Source: Isoperla grammatica (lineage: Eukaryota > Arthropoda > Insecta > Plecoptera > Perlodidae). Taken from it: DNA of 64,000 bases. Of the stretch, positions 34,768-46,302 are shown piece by piece (the stretch's first letter is position 1; every line of letters begins with the position of its first letter). The notes beneath the pieces were generated by a model. It was not told the origin of the DNA, did not search any database, and was given only the letters and a program-made list of their open reading frames with translations. The stretch is from assembly GCA_945910005.1 (NCBI GenBank), contig OX246745.1, positions 11,849,484-11,913,483 on the forward strand, read 5' to 3'. Position numbers and translations under genes: made by a program.

Positions 34768-34938
34768 AAGCTCTTACCATAATTTTCGGTATCATGATCG
34801 TGATCGGGATCTGAATCGGCATCGGCATCGGCATCGGGATCGTTATCGGGTTCGGGATCGAGATCGGGATCGTACATTTTTCCATTAATAATAAATATAA
34901 CATTACAATCACGATGTCGACAATAATGGATAGGCCTT
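34768..34938. mobile_element. fold-back MITE (family M2), copy 2, interior expanded
   Basis: The ends AAGCTCTTACCATAATT and, inward from the right, AAGGCCTATCCATTATTGTC match the layout of the 11.1 and 56.8 kb copies. They continue into TCGGTATCATGATCGTG and TCGACATCGTGATTG. The interior left half is an array of about a dozen degenerate hexamers of the type GG(G/C)ATC, including GGCATC three times in a row. This looks like slippage expansion of the CGGGATCG motif seen once or twice in the other copies. Confidence 0.7.
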
Positions 34939-35218
34939 AAGAGTTCTTATACTTAATGCATTTTATTTACAGAATCACTTTACGTCCAACGTGACTCCAT
35001 TTATTGAATGCGAGCAACATGCTGGTAACAGTTTCCGTTTTCGAATCATTTCCCAATTACCAGCAATCAATATGAGAAGTCGTGTCTGTTGGGATACCCC
35101 TCGCTGTTGGTATATATGGTATAATGACGTATGAAAAATACACTTGCAAACAATTCGTTTTATGAATATTCCTTTCCTGTAAAGCACGTTATGTTCGTCT
35201 GTCTATCTGGAAATATGG
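34939..35218. other. no gene seen
   Basis: No recognisable feature between the MITE and the E-box cluster. Confidence 0.5.
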
Positions 35219-35307
35219 CACGTGATAGTCTGGTGAAGCTAAGGAAATGAGTTTGTTTCCCAGATAAACAGCTCACGTGTTTTCAAAAGCACGTGGAGCC
35301 GCACGTG
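35219..35307. promoter_or_regulatory. cluster of four palindromic E-boxes (CACGTG)
   Basis: CACGTG occurs at 35219-35224, 35274-35279, 35290-35295 and 35302-35307. Three of them fall within 34 bases. Elsewhere in the window I noticed only about one per 8-10 kb. CACGTG is the core for bHLH factors such as Myc/Max, CLOCK/CYCLE, USF and MITF. The following 200 bases are GC-richer, with an open frame from 35277 to 35555 that I do not trust. The cluster looks like an enhancer or promoter element; no adjacent exon is identified. Confidence 0.45.
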
Positions 35308-38189
35308 ACTTATGTCTCTCACCGCAATTGTGCCCGATGCTTTTATTTTATTTTCGTTGTTTTATAAGAAAAGTTCCGGGTGGTTTTCGCGAAGATTGCC
35401 TCCATAATCCTGTCTGTCTCTCGCGATCGCGGCGGGAGTTATTGGAAACGTGGATGCTAGAACCCGTCCAAATGCGCAAAGATCGATATTATTTCAGAAA
35501 AATAACAAGGGTTAGAGAACATAATAACGAGGCAGGTTTGACACACCAAAAGTAGTATGGACCTCTTGTTCTTACTTACAGTATAAGGACCTCGTTAAAA
35601 ATGAAAAGTAATAATTTAAAGGTGCTCTTAGATAGTTACCGGTGATGTAGTGAGGAGACTGTCAACTTAGTTTGTTCTGCGATGGAATGGACGGATTGGA
35701 AATGGAATTCGTTTTACGTTTTATAAAATAATGTTGAAATCTGGTGCTAAAACATAATCGAAAATATATGTTTGTGACGTTTTTGAGCGGGCACATAATA
35801 AATAATATTACGGCTAATATATTTAAAGAAATATATGTAATACATATAACAAACCGTATTGATATTCAATTTTTGAGAGCAGTTAACAGATATTACTTTA
35901 CTTCCAATAAATAATTGTCCTCATTATTTAGAAATTGTAAATATATAAAGAAACCTGTTCTTAATTAATATGACTCTGAAAAAGGGTTAAAATGTGATGA
36001 AAGACGCTTTGTTTCCATCACTCTTTTTAAGTTAACGTTTAAAGCTTTCAGATTTGTTTGAAGAAAACACTTCTAGTATTAAAACTCTCATTTATAATAA
36101 AAACAGCATCTTTCAAAACAAAGAAACTTTTATAAGAACCAGCTCAACATTCTTTCAAGTTTGATGTTATTTTATTCTATTTTATAAAAGCCAATATATT
36201 TATTTTTAACGGTCGTTCACTAAAAATGTAATGGCCCACCCTGAAATTCAATGGCGCTAAGCTGTTATGAACAGACTAATCATTTCAAAACAACCTAAAT
36301 GAATCATACTTCAATCAAAAATTGATTCACGTCATAATTTTTATTCGTTTAAATTTTCATCTCTTTGCCAAAAAAAAATTGCATTGATGTTCAAAATTCA
36401 CATTTGTTATCGACATGTATTTATTTGAAGCTTGCTAGCCCACTACACGTATCAACTAATCAAGTATGCAGACGACCACTCACATGTCCCAAATCATTTC
36501 GGCCCATTCACTTCAAAGCACAATGTTTCACAACGATGGTTTTATAAACAGGAATAAATACCGGAATAAGGTTGAATGATGAATAATACAGCAAGCCACT
36601 GTTTTCATTGCGGTTCAACCCCGCACAGTTCAGTATTTTAATAAATTCAGTGTTTGTTTTAACTGGGCCGCGGCACTCCGTGCTTATATCATTTGTTTAT
36701 TCACCAACATGGCCCGGGTGTATAAACATGTTTCTGGAAACATCTCCTTTAATAGGATGGATAAAATTCCCAACACGTCTTCGTTAAGTGCGCGGGAGAC
36801 TCTTCTACATAATTTGCGTTCGATATTATTGGGGAAGCTTTCGACCTCACTAGCTAATTGCGGTCTCGATACCCGGTTGCACGATCACGATTACGAACGC
36901 AATCACAGACTCAGTTTTTGTTTGGTCTTGATTTCATAGTTGAAGGAAAATATATAATTTCACTTGGATGGTTGCTAGTATTTAAACGGACTCATTAGCT
37001 AGTCAAATAAATTGCTGCGTTTACCTCCGAGTTTGGATTTTGATCACTGTTCCATATTATCTTGAAGGGGTGGAGCCCATAAAATTCACGAATTATTGGA
37101 TTGCACCTAATTAATTATCTATAATGTGCTTATTTAAATATATGAACACTAATTAAGTAATTGATTATGTTGAAATGAGGAAATAAAAGAAAGACTGAAT
37201 AATCGCCAAACACCAACATTGCCGTATTGGACAATTAACAAATTAATTAGATAATGAATAATAATCAAATAATGACAATGTTTGAAATGCGTAATTTATA
37301 TTATTTATTTTCGATTGTTATTTTAATCCAACCTATTGTGTTAAAAACTTAATTATAAAAGAAATCAATTAGCACTCGTTATTCCTACTTTGTTTACATT
37401 ATTTTATAGAGTGTATTAAATATATATTGAGCAATTAAATTAACAAATGGAGTGTTACGTAAATCGCACATAAGCACATTTTAAACAACTTCATGTAATA
37501 TAAATGAGGCCATGAATAAATAACAAAATGAAGATAATCTCGCATCAAAGCTGCTTGTCCCCTTTAATAGTGTTTTCTTTTTTTTAAGCGATGAGTTAAT
37601 ACGTACAGCCAACAATGAGTTGTTATATGCGGCGCTTTATTGCGTTTGACAACAGACCAGATGCCAACAAATACCCTGCGGTCTATATAACACAACAAGG
37701 TATTTAATTTGTTTACAAAAAGTGACGAAATAAAACTGAGTTCGAAAATCGATAGTAATCACCAACATCACACAGATAATTTCATGATGATGATGCCACA
37801 ATTATTATATGTGTGGATTAGAGAAGGTATTTGCTTTAACGACTGTGGAGCAGCTATGTGCTGGTTTTTAATTCTGGTTCATCTGAAGTTGATAAATATC
37901 GACGTGCTGACTATTTTTTGTTAGTTTTGCTTTAATTTAAAAAAAAATAGATATAAGATCAAGCGCATCATTATATTATGGCTGTACTAATTTTTTATTT
38001 CTAAAACAATAATAATTATTAATTATTAATCCAACGAAGTAACATAGCGTAAGAGGTAAACATAAGAAAGCCTAATTTCTTATTTGAATGTGGGTGGTGA
38101 AAGATGAATGCAGCGTCTAGGTGGTATAGGCATCTCAAATGTATTTACCAGTTGCTTATTTAATATATTGAATATTTAAATTGTTTAAT
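35308..38189. other. no gene seen
   Basis: GC-richer to about 35520, then AT-rich. A 76-codon frame at 36709-36939 starts in fair context (AACATGGCC) but has no recognisable content or splice signals. CTATATAAC at 37683 has no supporting initiator. Confidence 0.45.
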
Positions 38190-38232
38190 TAAAAACGTGA
38201 TAAAAGGAGTGGAATTTTATCACTCGTTTTTA
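38190..38232. repeat. short stable hairpin
   Basis: TAAAAACGTGATAAAA pairs with TTTTATCACTCGTTTTTA (two-base bulge) around a nine-base loop, GGAGTGGAA. Function unknown. Confidence 0.6.
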
Positions 38233-38711
38233 AAAAAACCTTATCTTGGTTTTGTTTGGGTTTTAAAACAATTTTTTTGGTGCTTGTATACATACATGTA
38301 CACGACCTGTCTCTACATTGAGATCATGTATAACTTTGGTCGATAACCTTGAAAATTTAGCGATCGTTATTGTGTAGCCAATAAGTTTCTAGAATTCGGA
38401 GAAGTTCGCAGGAATTTGTCAAAATCCAGCAAGCTGTGAACAATATTGGCAGTATATTGTTTTTATTGAAAGCCTGTCAAAATGTATCAAATATGCTCTT
38501 TACTGAGTAGATCCACAGAGTAACAACTCACAGCACGTATTTATTATAATATTCTACTGTGTTCAAGAGATAGGTCTAGCTAGACTCTAAAGCATCGGTA
38601 TAGTCTGTCCTACTTTAGTTTTGTGAAATAAACTGGCGTTTCCACAATTTCTTCATATCGAAAGCTCTATGTATAAATGGCTGGATAACCAGCGATCGAA
38701 AGCGCGCACGA
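38233..38711. other. no gene seen
   Basis: No recognisable element. Confidence 0.5.
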
Positions 38712-38795
38712 TATTCGTAAGGATGATGATGATATTTTGACTTTACGTCCCATGTTTTTGCAACTTTGGCTAAACGTCGTCCCCAGAATGAGTGT
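38712..38795 (-). repeat. 3' fragment of SINE family C
   Basis: Minus-strand reading gives GTTGCAAAAACATGGGACGT, then AAAGTCAAAATATCATCATC. This matches the 3' end of the element at 59.7-59.9 kb (TTGCAAAAATATGGGACGT, AAATATCATCATT). The tRNA-like head is absent, as expected for 5' truncation on LINE-assisted insertion. Confidence 0.65.
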
Positions 38796-40463
38796 TCAAG
38801 GTTTAATAGCGTTACCGCGCTGTACATCGATGCATTCAGAGCTACAGTTGTTTAAGCGTACAATTTTCATCGCTATCGACCAAAGTTAGATGATCGCAGT
38901 GCAGGGATGTTAATCTGGCATTGTGATAACGTTTATGAGTAGGCCTATACTATACAGTCGGCTTTCAGAGACCGTACACACACACACTACTAAACACTGT
39001 GACCCATTTATGATGTTCATCAGTTTTAGGCAAGTGTGAATTTGTATCTCTGACAATGTTCAGTTAATTCGCGATTTGTAAAAATTAACAGGGTTCTTAA
39101 TCCGACGAATCAACAGTGAACGTGATTTTTATTCCATTTCCTGATTTTAATATATTCCAGTTTCATTAAGATAATCTACATGAGTAGTGTAAACAGCTGC
39201 GAAATAAAACAAGTGCTAAAAATATGTCAACGTTAAAACAATAACGAGGGATATGTCACAAAGCACGGATGACATATGTTCTTTATAACGATTCAAACAC
39301 TCTGTCTCTTTTTATTCCTGTGATGGAACTGTGTGCTGCTGTGTGCACAACCCTGTATATTTTAACAGAATTATTTTCGTTTCACTGACAAGCCCAGCAG
39401 CGGTGTTATTTTACGCAAATACGTGTGTCTTGATAGAATATGCTTTAATTATTATAATTTATTTTTTTGGGGTGCGTTAGTATATGGTTATAACAAAAAT
39501 AAAACTTTTGTGAGCTTGATGTTTTTATGTTTTTCATTATCAACGAAAATGAAGAACTCGAAATTTACATAAACGGTCAGCGTAACTGAAAATGTTCTTA
39601 TATGTGTGTGAATATTTATGTGTTTCTTGAATTTATTATAAAACCATGCTGTGGTGGAAATAATAATGTTTCTAATAAGTGTTTATGTTAATAGAAGATA
39701 ATATTAATTCTGCATACTAGATATTATAATTAATACAAACAACTGTTTGGAATTGCGAATATCGTTTTGTGTATTTAACAGTAGAATGTACAATAAATAA
39801 AAAAAACATTTGTCACATCTGTTTACAAATACATATTAAAATACAGAATGTTAAAACGGATGGCTATCAGTATTTAGTGATTCACATTAACTACACGGTT
39901 TACGTGAACAATCAACATATCACAAATCTAATTTTTTCTTTTATATACTCATTGTTCTACTAACGTAGGTTTTAAATCATATTAGTTTGTAATTTATGGA
40001 CGTACGAAACGGAAAATAAAGTGGTTAACTTTACTTCATAAAATTACAAATTCTATGGCCCCGCAAGACATATTTTCATCATTGTCCAGTATTCTACGAT
40101 CATATGTGAAGAAAAACTCTAAAACAATAGATTTTCGAACACGTTGTTCTATTACAAATTTTGTCGGATGGGCTTCTCGACACTCTGAATCCATCTAGAA
40201 AGTTTGTGACTAAATCCACATTAAAAAGTTGTAGGTGGGGTCACATTCGTTCGTATTCGCTTCATTTCCGGTCGAGTGCGATGCGGGACATACGAAACCA
40301 ACGGAGTTAGTGAACATCACTGAGCAGGACTGCAGGACTCATGTTTTGCTTTGCATAAAGAACACCGGATGTCCTGATTCTCACACAGTTCATAACTGTC
40401 CAGTGAAACAAACTATGCACATAGGGCTGATACTTTTTGGCCAGGGGCGGCTTATCTATAACA
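38796..40463. other. no gene seen
   Basis: Contains TAGGCCTA at 38940-38947. No exon or repeat otherwise recognised; 40.24-40.45 kb is GC-richer but uninformative. Confidence 0.5.
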
Positions 40464-40740
40464 TAATAATAATTTTTCGTAGGAATACCCGTTATTGGGT
40501 GCGCACCAGTTGTATACCTGATGTGCCGCTCTTCAGGTGACTAATTAGATTATTAGGGTGTTGGGATAGTTGGGAAGGAATGTCCGAGGGCTGATAGTAT
40601 GACTCAGTACCAGCATTCGCCTCAACGACTGAGGAAAACCTCGGAAAAAACCTTCAGTCCGGACTGCCGGTGGCCGGTTTCGAACCAGAGACCTCCCGAA
40701 TTAGAATATCGCGTCTTACCGCTAAGCCACTTCTATCGGT
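40464..40740 (-). repeat. tRNA-derived SINE (family A), full length
   Basis: Minus-strand order: ACCGATAGAAGTGGCTTAGC head and A box, CTGGTTCGAAACCGG B box (complete), GCCACCGGCAGTCCGGACTG, GAGGTTTTCCTCAGTCG and CATTCCTTCCCAACTATCCC. CACCTGAAGAGCGGCACATC follows, and the end is GTATTCCTACGAAAAATTAT with an ATT-rich tail. This is the cleanest copy of the family in the window and the best single reference for its length, about 277 bases. Confidence 0.9.
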
Positions 40741-42906
40741 CGTATCTTTATGGTTATTAGTATCTAGATACACACACATAATTGTGCATTTTATTTCAAT
40801 ATCAATTTTTTGTAAATCATACGTCATGAATGATTTTTCTAAAGTATTTTCTTGAATTAAGTTAAATTGTAAAATTTTGATTTAGTTAATAGCAAATATA
40901 TAATAAGAAAAAAGAAAAAGAATCTTTTTATATCTAGAATAACGTTTCTATGGTTGTTTAAATTCGCATACGCTTAATCGTTAATGTATTATTTGGATAC
41001 ATCGTTTCGTACCATATTTTATAGTAGTTCAATATTACTGGAGTATTGGAAATATTGTCAGTGCGTAGTTTTAAAACAAAATTAAAATGTTATCTTAATA
41101 TAAAACTAAATTATCTAACGTCGGCAAGATTTAAAGGAAAAGGTCTTTGTTGAGATCTTTGTGGAAGTTTAAGGGTCGAAGGGGGTTATGAGTCGTGCCT
41201 GCAAGCGGGGAAGATAAAAGCTTGCCTTGCTAGTCCGTGTGAAATGGAGTGAAGGCATCCCAAACTCATTACTTTCTAATCTATTAGACTATTACAGAGT
41301 TCGTCTCTATGTAGAATCCCCAACTGCAGCAGCCTTGTGCTTTGAGAGGTCCAAAGGTTTAGCGACACCAATGGCCGTCGTTTTCACATCCGAATATCTT
41401 AAACATTTAGCACTTGAATAAAGGGTCGCAGTTTGCTACAGCGAGTCCCCAGATTGGTCCATCATTTAATATGTGACAGTGAGGAAATGTGCTCTGTAAT
41501 TAGCTCCTCGTTTAAATGGACAACTGGAGGTAAGAGGTCTAAACATAAAAGCATAACGTTTAATTATATGGAGAGACGCGGGAATTGCGAATAATGCCTC
41601 CTTTGACGTACGCCACGGCCTTCGTAACACAATTCATGTAACAACCGTGAAGGCAACTGCAGACGGAACGTTTAGAATCTACGACGGGGCGGGATAAAAT
41701 TACTAATGAGCTAGCAACATCAAACTATTTCTCATAATAATAACGTGCTGCCTTGTTATTAAACACTAATAAGTGGTGTTGGTGTTTTGAAGAACACCGA
41801 ATATTGTAAATTGTTTCCAATCCGTTGGTTACTGATAATTTATTTAAAATAAATAATTCCTGCCGAGGACTTCTACCGTTGGTGGACAGTTTTGCGTGCT
41901 TTGCTGATCCCGAGAGCTATGCCGGGAGAAGCGTATGATTCTGGTAGGATCACTATAGCCGGACAGGTCGAGGTGAAGAAAACAGACAAAATGCAGTCTA
42001 CATCCTTCCGTTTACATTTTACTTCCGTCCTCATACCTAACCCTTTCCTAAAACACCTCCCGACGTCAAATGATCGTAGTTGTTATGTACGCCGTTAATC
42101 AAAAAATAAGCAATACTAAATTAAATAGATACAAATTTGTGTTTATTGTATTTAAAGTAAAGTCACTGAGTTATAAGAACTGATTATCAATGAGGGACAT
42201 TTATGCAATTTGTTGTGAGCTTCGTTGCTATGACAGCCCCTAAGAGCCCCACCCGTACATGAAACGTCAGCGTTCATACAGTCCATACCAAGCACTAAGT
42301 AAACACAAACTTGGTTGGTCATATTTGTGGTGCATTCTTATGGTCTAGCCCTTACGGTTTATGCAAAAAAGTTTCGTTGCAAAGTAGTATTTGCGTCACC
42401 CTGATCTGGCGATATGAGAAATGTAGTAAGGCTAGGTCAACCCAAACAGGTGGAATCCCTTGGGGCAATAGTCCCGCGTCACACAATCACGAACACATGC
42501 AACTGGCTGGCGTAGGCAGAATTCACATAGTTTCAACTCCGAGGTTTCGCGGGGAGAAATTACAGAACCGTATCTACACAGAAATTAAGCAATTAAGTCA
42601 AATTGTTCGAGCTTCATTATAAACGAAGTCTCGTGTTTGTGATCCTATTATCATCCTTTGTAATTTGAATCGCTAATGACATTCCATTTAAAAAAATATG
42701 TATTGATGTGTTGTGAAGTAGCTTAATAAAAATGAAAATATAAAAATGAAGACATTTGCATTTTTTGGACACGCCCTTTTACGAGAGCTGATTTTCAGTG
42801 GGAGATTACACAATTTTGGATGTGACTCGTTGCTATACGACGGCTGCAGTCACCGATATAATATTGGTGGATTGATGTCAAATCATGAAGTTGAAAAGCC
42901 CAAAGG
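40741..42906. other. no gene seen; one coding-like patch
   Basis: A GC-richer stretch at about 41880-42100 reads ...MPGEAYDSGRITIAGQVEV... in a forward frame. It looks protein-like but is unrecognised and has no clear splice sites; it may be a decayed repeat. A 15-base word at 17396-17410 (CCCACTGAAAATCAG) recurs in reverse complement near 42789. Confidence 0.4.
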
Positions 42907-42972
42907 CAAACGTTGAATCGAACCCTGGACCTTCTGCATTGTTAGCAAGAATACATCCACACGACCAACGAT
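42907..42972 (-). repeat. tRNA-like fragment
   Basis: Minus-strand reading has TTGGTCGTGTGGATG near the A-box position and a good B box, CCAGGGTTCGATTC, about 40 bases later. The acceptor stem cannot be closed. It is probably a SINE head or a tRNA pseudogene. Confidence 0.38.
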
Positions 42973-44826
42973 ATTTCAAGCAATAACTTCTAGATCGCCT
43001 CGTTCTGCTTCTAGATGCTGCTGCTGTTGCTTTGAAAATCTTCTTATTACCATTTTACACGCGTTGTTTTTTAATTATTTTAAGTCCCTATGGTAATGAT
43101 AGGTGTATTATGACCTTAAAACATAATTTTATTTTATATTCAAGCTCATTTGTGAAAGTTTATTTTTGGAACACCCGATGTTTATATTGTAAGCCGTTTA
43201 AAGTTGTCACCATTTTGACACCATTTTACATTTGTATTAGACTAGATCTAAATACTGGTGATTCACGGAAATACTCAGCAAGGTTATCTCCAGTTGGCCA
43301 CACCAATAGTCGACCATTTGAACATTTGGCGAGGACGTCAAACATTACAATGTACATCATTCACGCTACTTTAGTCAAACCCAATATCCTGGCCTAACCA
43401 ACCGGTACCCGGGATGAATTGCTTTGTCTGGAATATCTATAAACAGGAATTGTTGCCGGTTTGTTAGCTTATCTGTTGTTGTTTACTAGGTAATAATTCA
43501 AGAACTAAAATTTAGTTTCACAGCACAGGATGAACAAAATTTCAATTATTTCGGTTGTCGTTTTTCAAAGCCATTAATAATTTTTTCTGTATTTGGCGTC
43601 CAAAATAACAAACTTAAACATTATTAAAAGTATTAGGATCTAGACTTTAAAGTAAGAACTAAAAAACAAAGCTTCCCCTGACAACTTAAGTGTTTCCCAA
43701 GTTATTTCAAATCCGGATGAGTAAGTTTTCCCTTTGGCAATGCCCGGGGTTTGCGGCGACGGAAGTGACAGCTTTCAAAGGTAGAGACTGTGGACTCTTA
43801 GTTCTTTGACTGAGATTCCACCTTGGTCGAGTTGCTGAGCTGCGTCGTACTTTGGCCACGAACCCCCCCCCCCCCCCCCTAACCACCCCAACCCTCTGAC
43901 TCCTCTGCAAATCCGTCTCTGCGTCTGTAAGCCGTGTTACGCCACATTAGACTGTGGCATGTGCGCTGGTGCGCTGGAAGACGGGAGAGCTAGGTAACCC
44001 TCCATGTTTTTACATACTCCCAACTTCATTAGTGTGACTAAGCTAGGAATTCCTACTGAAGGTTTTCTCATCAATTTCTGAACGAAATACCAACTATTTG
44101 ACTAATTTACTTTTTTGGTGACCTTATCTGGCTCTTCATTAAAGTACGAGTACAAAGAAGCTTAAAACACGCTTTGAACTTTTTAAGTTTTACTGGAAGC
44201 TGGAGGTTATCTTCTTGCTCAATTAAAAACTACCTTAACTTTAAGAATTTTAAATGTCTATTATTAATGTTGTTTGTACTATTATGATAATGAAATTAAT
44301 GTACAAATAAATTGATTTATGTATTGGTCAAGAACAGTTTTCACGCTGAGCATGAGGCCAGTATTTTTGTACCACACTTTTTAACACTCAAATCAACGAA
44401 ATAATTAACTTAAGAAGTTACAAGTAACTTTTTATATGCCAACTCATTTTAGAAAGACAAAAAATTCAAGAAAATGATGTATAAAATTACCCAATTTCCG
44501 ATGTAAAATTTGTCATGTATTCATAGAAAAGGGAATGAATAACCAGAAACTTTATTAAAATACTCATGTATGTATATTTTGTAGTAGTGTAGAATATGTT
44601 ATTACATGAATGGAATATTTAAACAATTGGAAACCAACCGCGGTCATAACATGTAAAAATCAAAGCATTGGCTCATACCTTGTTACAAATATGCGTATTA
44701 ATGTTGTGGTTAAGTTATAACTGGAATAGATGTCTGTATATATGTGGCTCTTTGAAGGACTAAACCGCATTATTTGCCTTGTGACACTAAAACCAAAAAT
44801 ATGAGGAAAATGCTGTAATTATTAAT
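42973..44826. other. no gene seen; C17 tract
   Basis: A run of 17 C lies at 43863-43879, next to a GC-richer patch (43.73-43.99 kb) with no recognisable content. Confidence 0.5.
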
Positions 44827-44880
44827 GGTGACAGGAATCGAGCTCACATCGCTTGTTAGTGCTGAGCCACCTATATCGAA
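44827..44880 (-). repeat. head fragment of SINE family A with internal deletion
   Basis: Minus-strand reading TCGATATAGGTGGCTCAGC then GAGCTCGATTCCTGTCACC lines up with the family-A head (GATAGAGGTAGCTCAGC ... GTTCGATTCCGGCCACC), with about a dozen bases missing between the boxes. No body follows. Confidence 0.5.
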
Positions 44881-45340
44881 ATGATCAAAGATAGTAAGAT
44901 ATACCCTGTCGAAAACGGTAGTACAAATAGGAGGGTGAGGGTGTATGAGATATTTTACTTTATTAATCTATTTATTAATATACTGCGATACAAAAAAACA
45001 CCAACAAACATCATTATAAATGACTCCACCATCCCACAAAGCCAAAACTTGACTTAACCGTGGAAATTATATTAAACGTGTATACATAGTGAAAGTAATA
45101 AAAAACGGATGAAACTTTACTTGAAACTTCTAAGAAAATACAAAGAAATCAACAAAAATACAGAGTTAACATTTTTCAGGTAGTTAAAAAATAAACGGAA
45201 GATATGAAAAGCAGATGGACGCTAAACAAAGAACTGTAGGAGACAAGAATTTTGCAGCAATGGTATTATAGTTGTTTTTAGTTGTGATGTGTTTTCGTTT
45301 AATGTTGCTACTTCTTGTATTTTCATGACTTCTAGTGTTT
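44881..45340. other. no gene seen
   Basis: AT-rich, no element recognised. Confidence 0.5.
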
Positions 45341-45550
45341 AGAGTACCACTGATCGTCAAACATATTTTGACAGAATGCAGAAAATAGAACATCGAATTA
45401 AAGAAGTTAGTGTAATCTAAAACCTACCCTCAAGAAGAATCTAAAAGATGTTTCTGAAAACGTAGAAAAAAGTTCTTCAGTTTTTAACGGAAATTAATCT
45501 CATGTCACTGTTCTAGTAATATTTTAACACTTGAAAAGAGAAGAAGGTAC
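45341..45550 (+). mobile_element. 3' end of a non-LTR retrotransposon, copy A (frameshifted)
   Basis: This segment is about 85-90% identical to copy B at 46098-46302. It encodes VPLIVKHILTECRK before shifting frame. A V-x-H-I-L-x-E-C motif with a short charged tail is characteristic of the C-terminus of the RNase H region in I-clade and related LINEs. Stops follow, so it is dead. An (AAT)n array starts 34 bases after the homology ends; I-type elements often end in such repeats, so the array may be its tail. Confidence 0.6.
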
Positions 45551-45583
45551 TGATTACCTACTCGTTTTGTGCCTTAAAACAAC

Positions 45584-45617
<34 letters not shown>
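45584..45617 (+). repeat. (AAT)n microsatellite
   Basis: About eleven AAT units, possibly the tail of the retrotransposon fragment just upstream. Confidence 0.9.
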
Positions 45618-45657
45618 GCAATTCATGACTTAAGTAACGGATTTCTCGTTTATATTC

Positions 45658-45715
45658 CTCCTCTCGCTCTCTCACTTTCGCTGCATTCTCTCTCTCTCTC
45701 TCTCGCTCTCTCTCT
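45658..45715 (+). repeat. CT-rich microsatellite
   Basis: Imperfect (CT)n with interspersed CTCG units. Confidence 0.9.
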
Positions 45716-45995
45716 TGAGTTCGGGAGTTATGTGTTTAGTACGTGTATCTGTAAATATCCTAGTCAGGATAAGCCAAATGTGAAACGGAGCCGTCCTCTT
45801 AAGCGAAATCCGATACACTCACAGTAATTCATAACAGTGCAAACAAGACACAACTTTTGAACTGTGAAACTATGAAACTGATCCAAGGGATCAATACACG
45901 AGAACTAGTTAGGGAACCCCAACACGGACGGTCCGATATTAATTAATGGTAAAGGGAACGGCCAACTCGCTAGGTTAACGGTTTTTATTGATAAC

Positions 45996-46302
45996 TTGAG
46001 AAGATATTATAACTGTGATTCCTACACGGAATTTAGTTGTGTATCAGCTAAGCTAAGCAATCAATTTAGAAAGCGTCAAATTGTACTGATAAACTGTAGA
46101 GTATTGGTGATCGTCAAACATGTTTTGACAGAATGCAGAAAATACAACATCGAAAGAAAAAGGTATAATCTAAAACCTACCCTCAAGGAGAATCTAAAAG
46201 ATGTTTCTGAAAACGTAGAAAAAGTTCTTCAGTTTTTAACGGAAATTAATCTCATGTCACTGTTCTATTAATATTTTAATAATTGAAAAAAGGAGAAGGT
46301 AC
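45996..46302 (+). pseudogene. 3' end of a non-LTR retrotransposon, copy B (RNase H-end remnant)
   Basis: A frame open to a TAA at about 46271 ends with IVKHVLTECRKYNIERKR and then a helical, charged tail with LKENLKDVSENVEKVLQF. The histidine and cysteine spacing (KH-x3-TEC) and the tail ending in two aromatic residues resemble the C-terminal end of LINE open frame 2 after the RNase H domain. Homology to copy A starts at 46098 and ends GAGAAGGTAC in both. No reverse transcriptase motif is present, so it is a 5'-truncated insertion. The part before 46098 is not shared and may not belong to the element. Confidence 0.58.

Noticed and set aside
34677..34912. Aspartate/proline-rich frame (DPDADADAD-type)
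   Set aside because: Translation of the hexamer array inside the M2 MITE.
35277..35555. 92-codon frame after the E-box cluster
   Set aside because: Unfamiliar peptide, starts inside an E-box area without leader features, and is likely due to local GC richness.
40670..40760. Peptide starting MAGFEPETSR
   Set aside because: Antisense translation of the SINE B box, a common artefact in six-frame translations.
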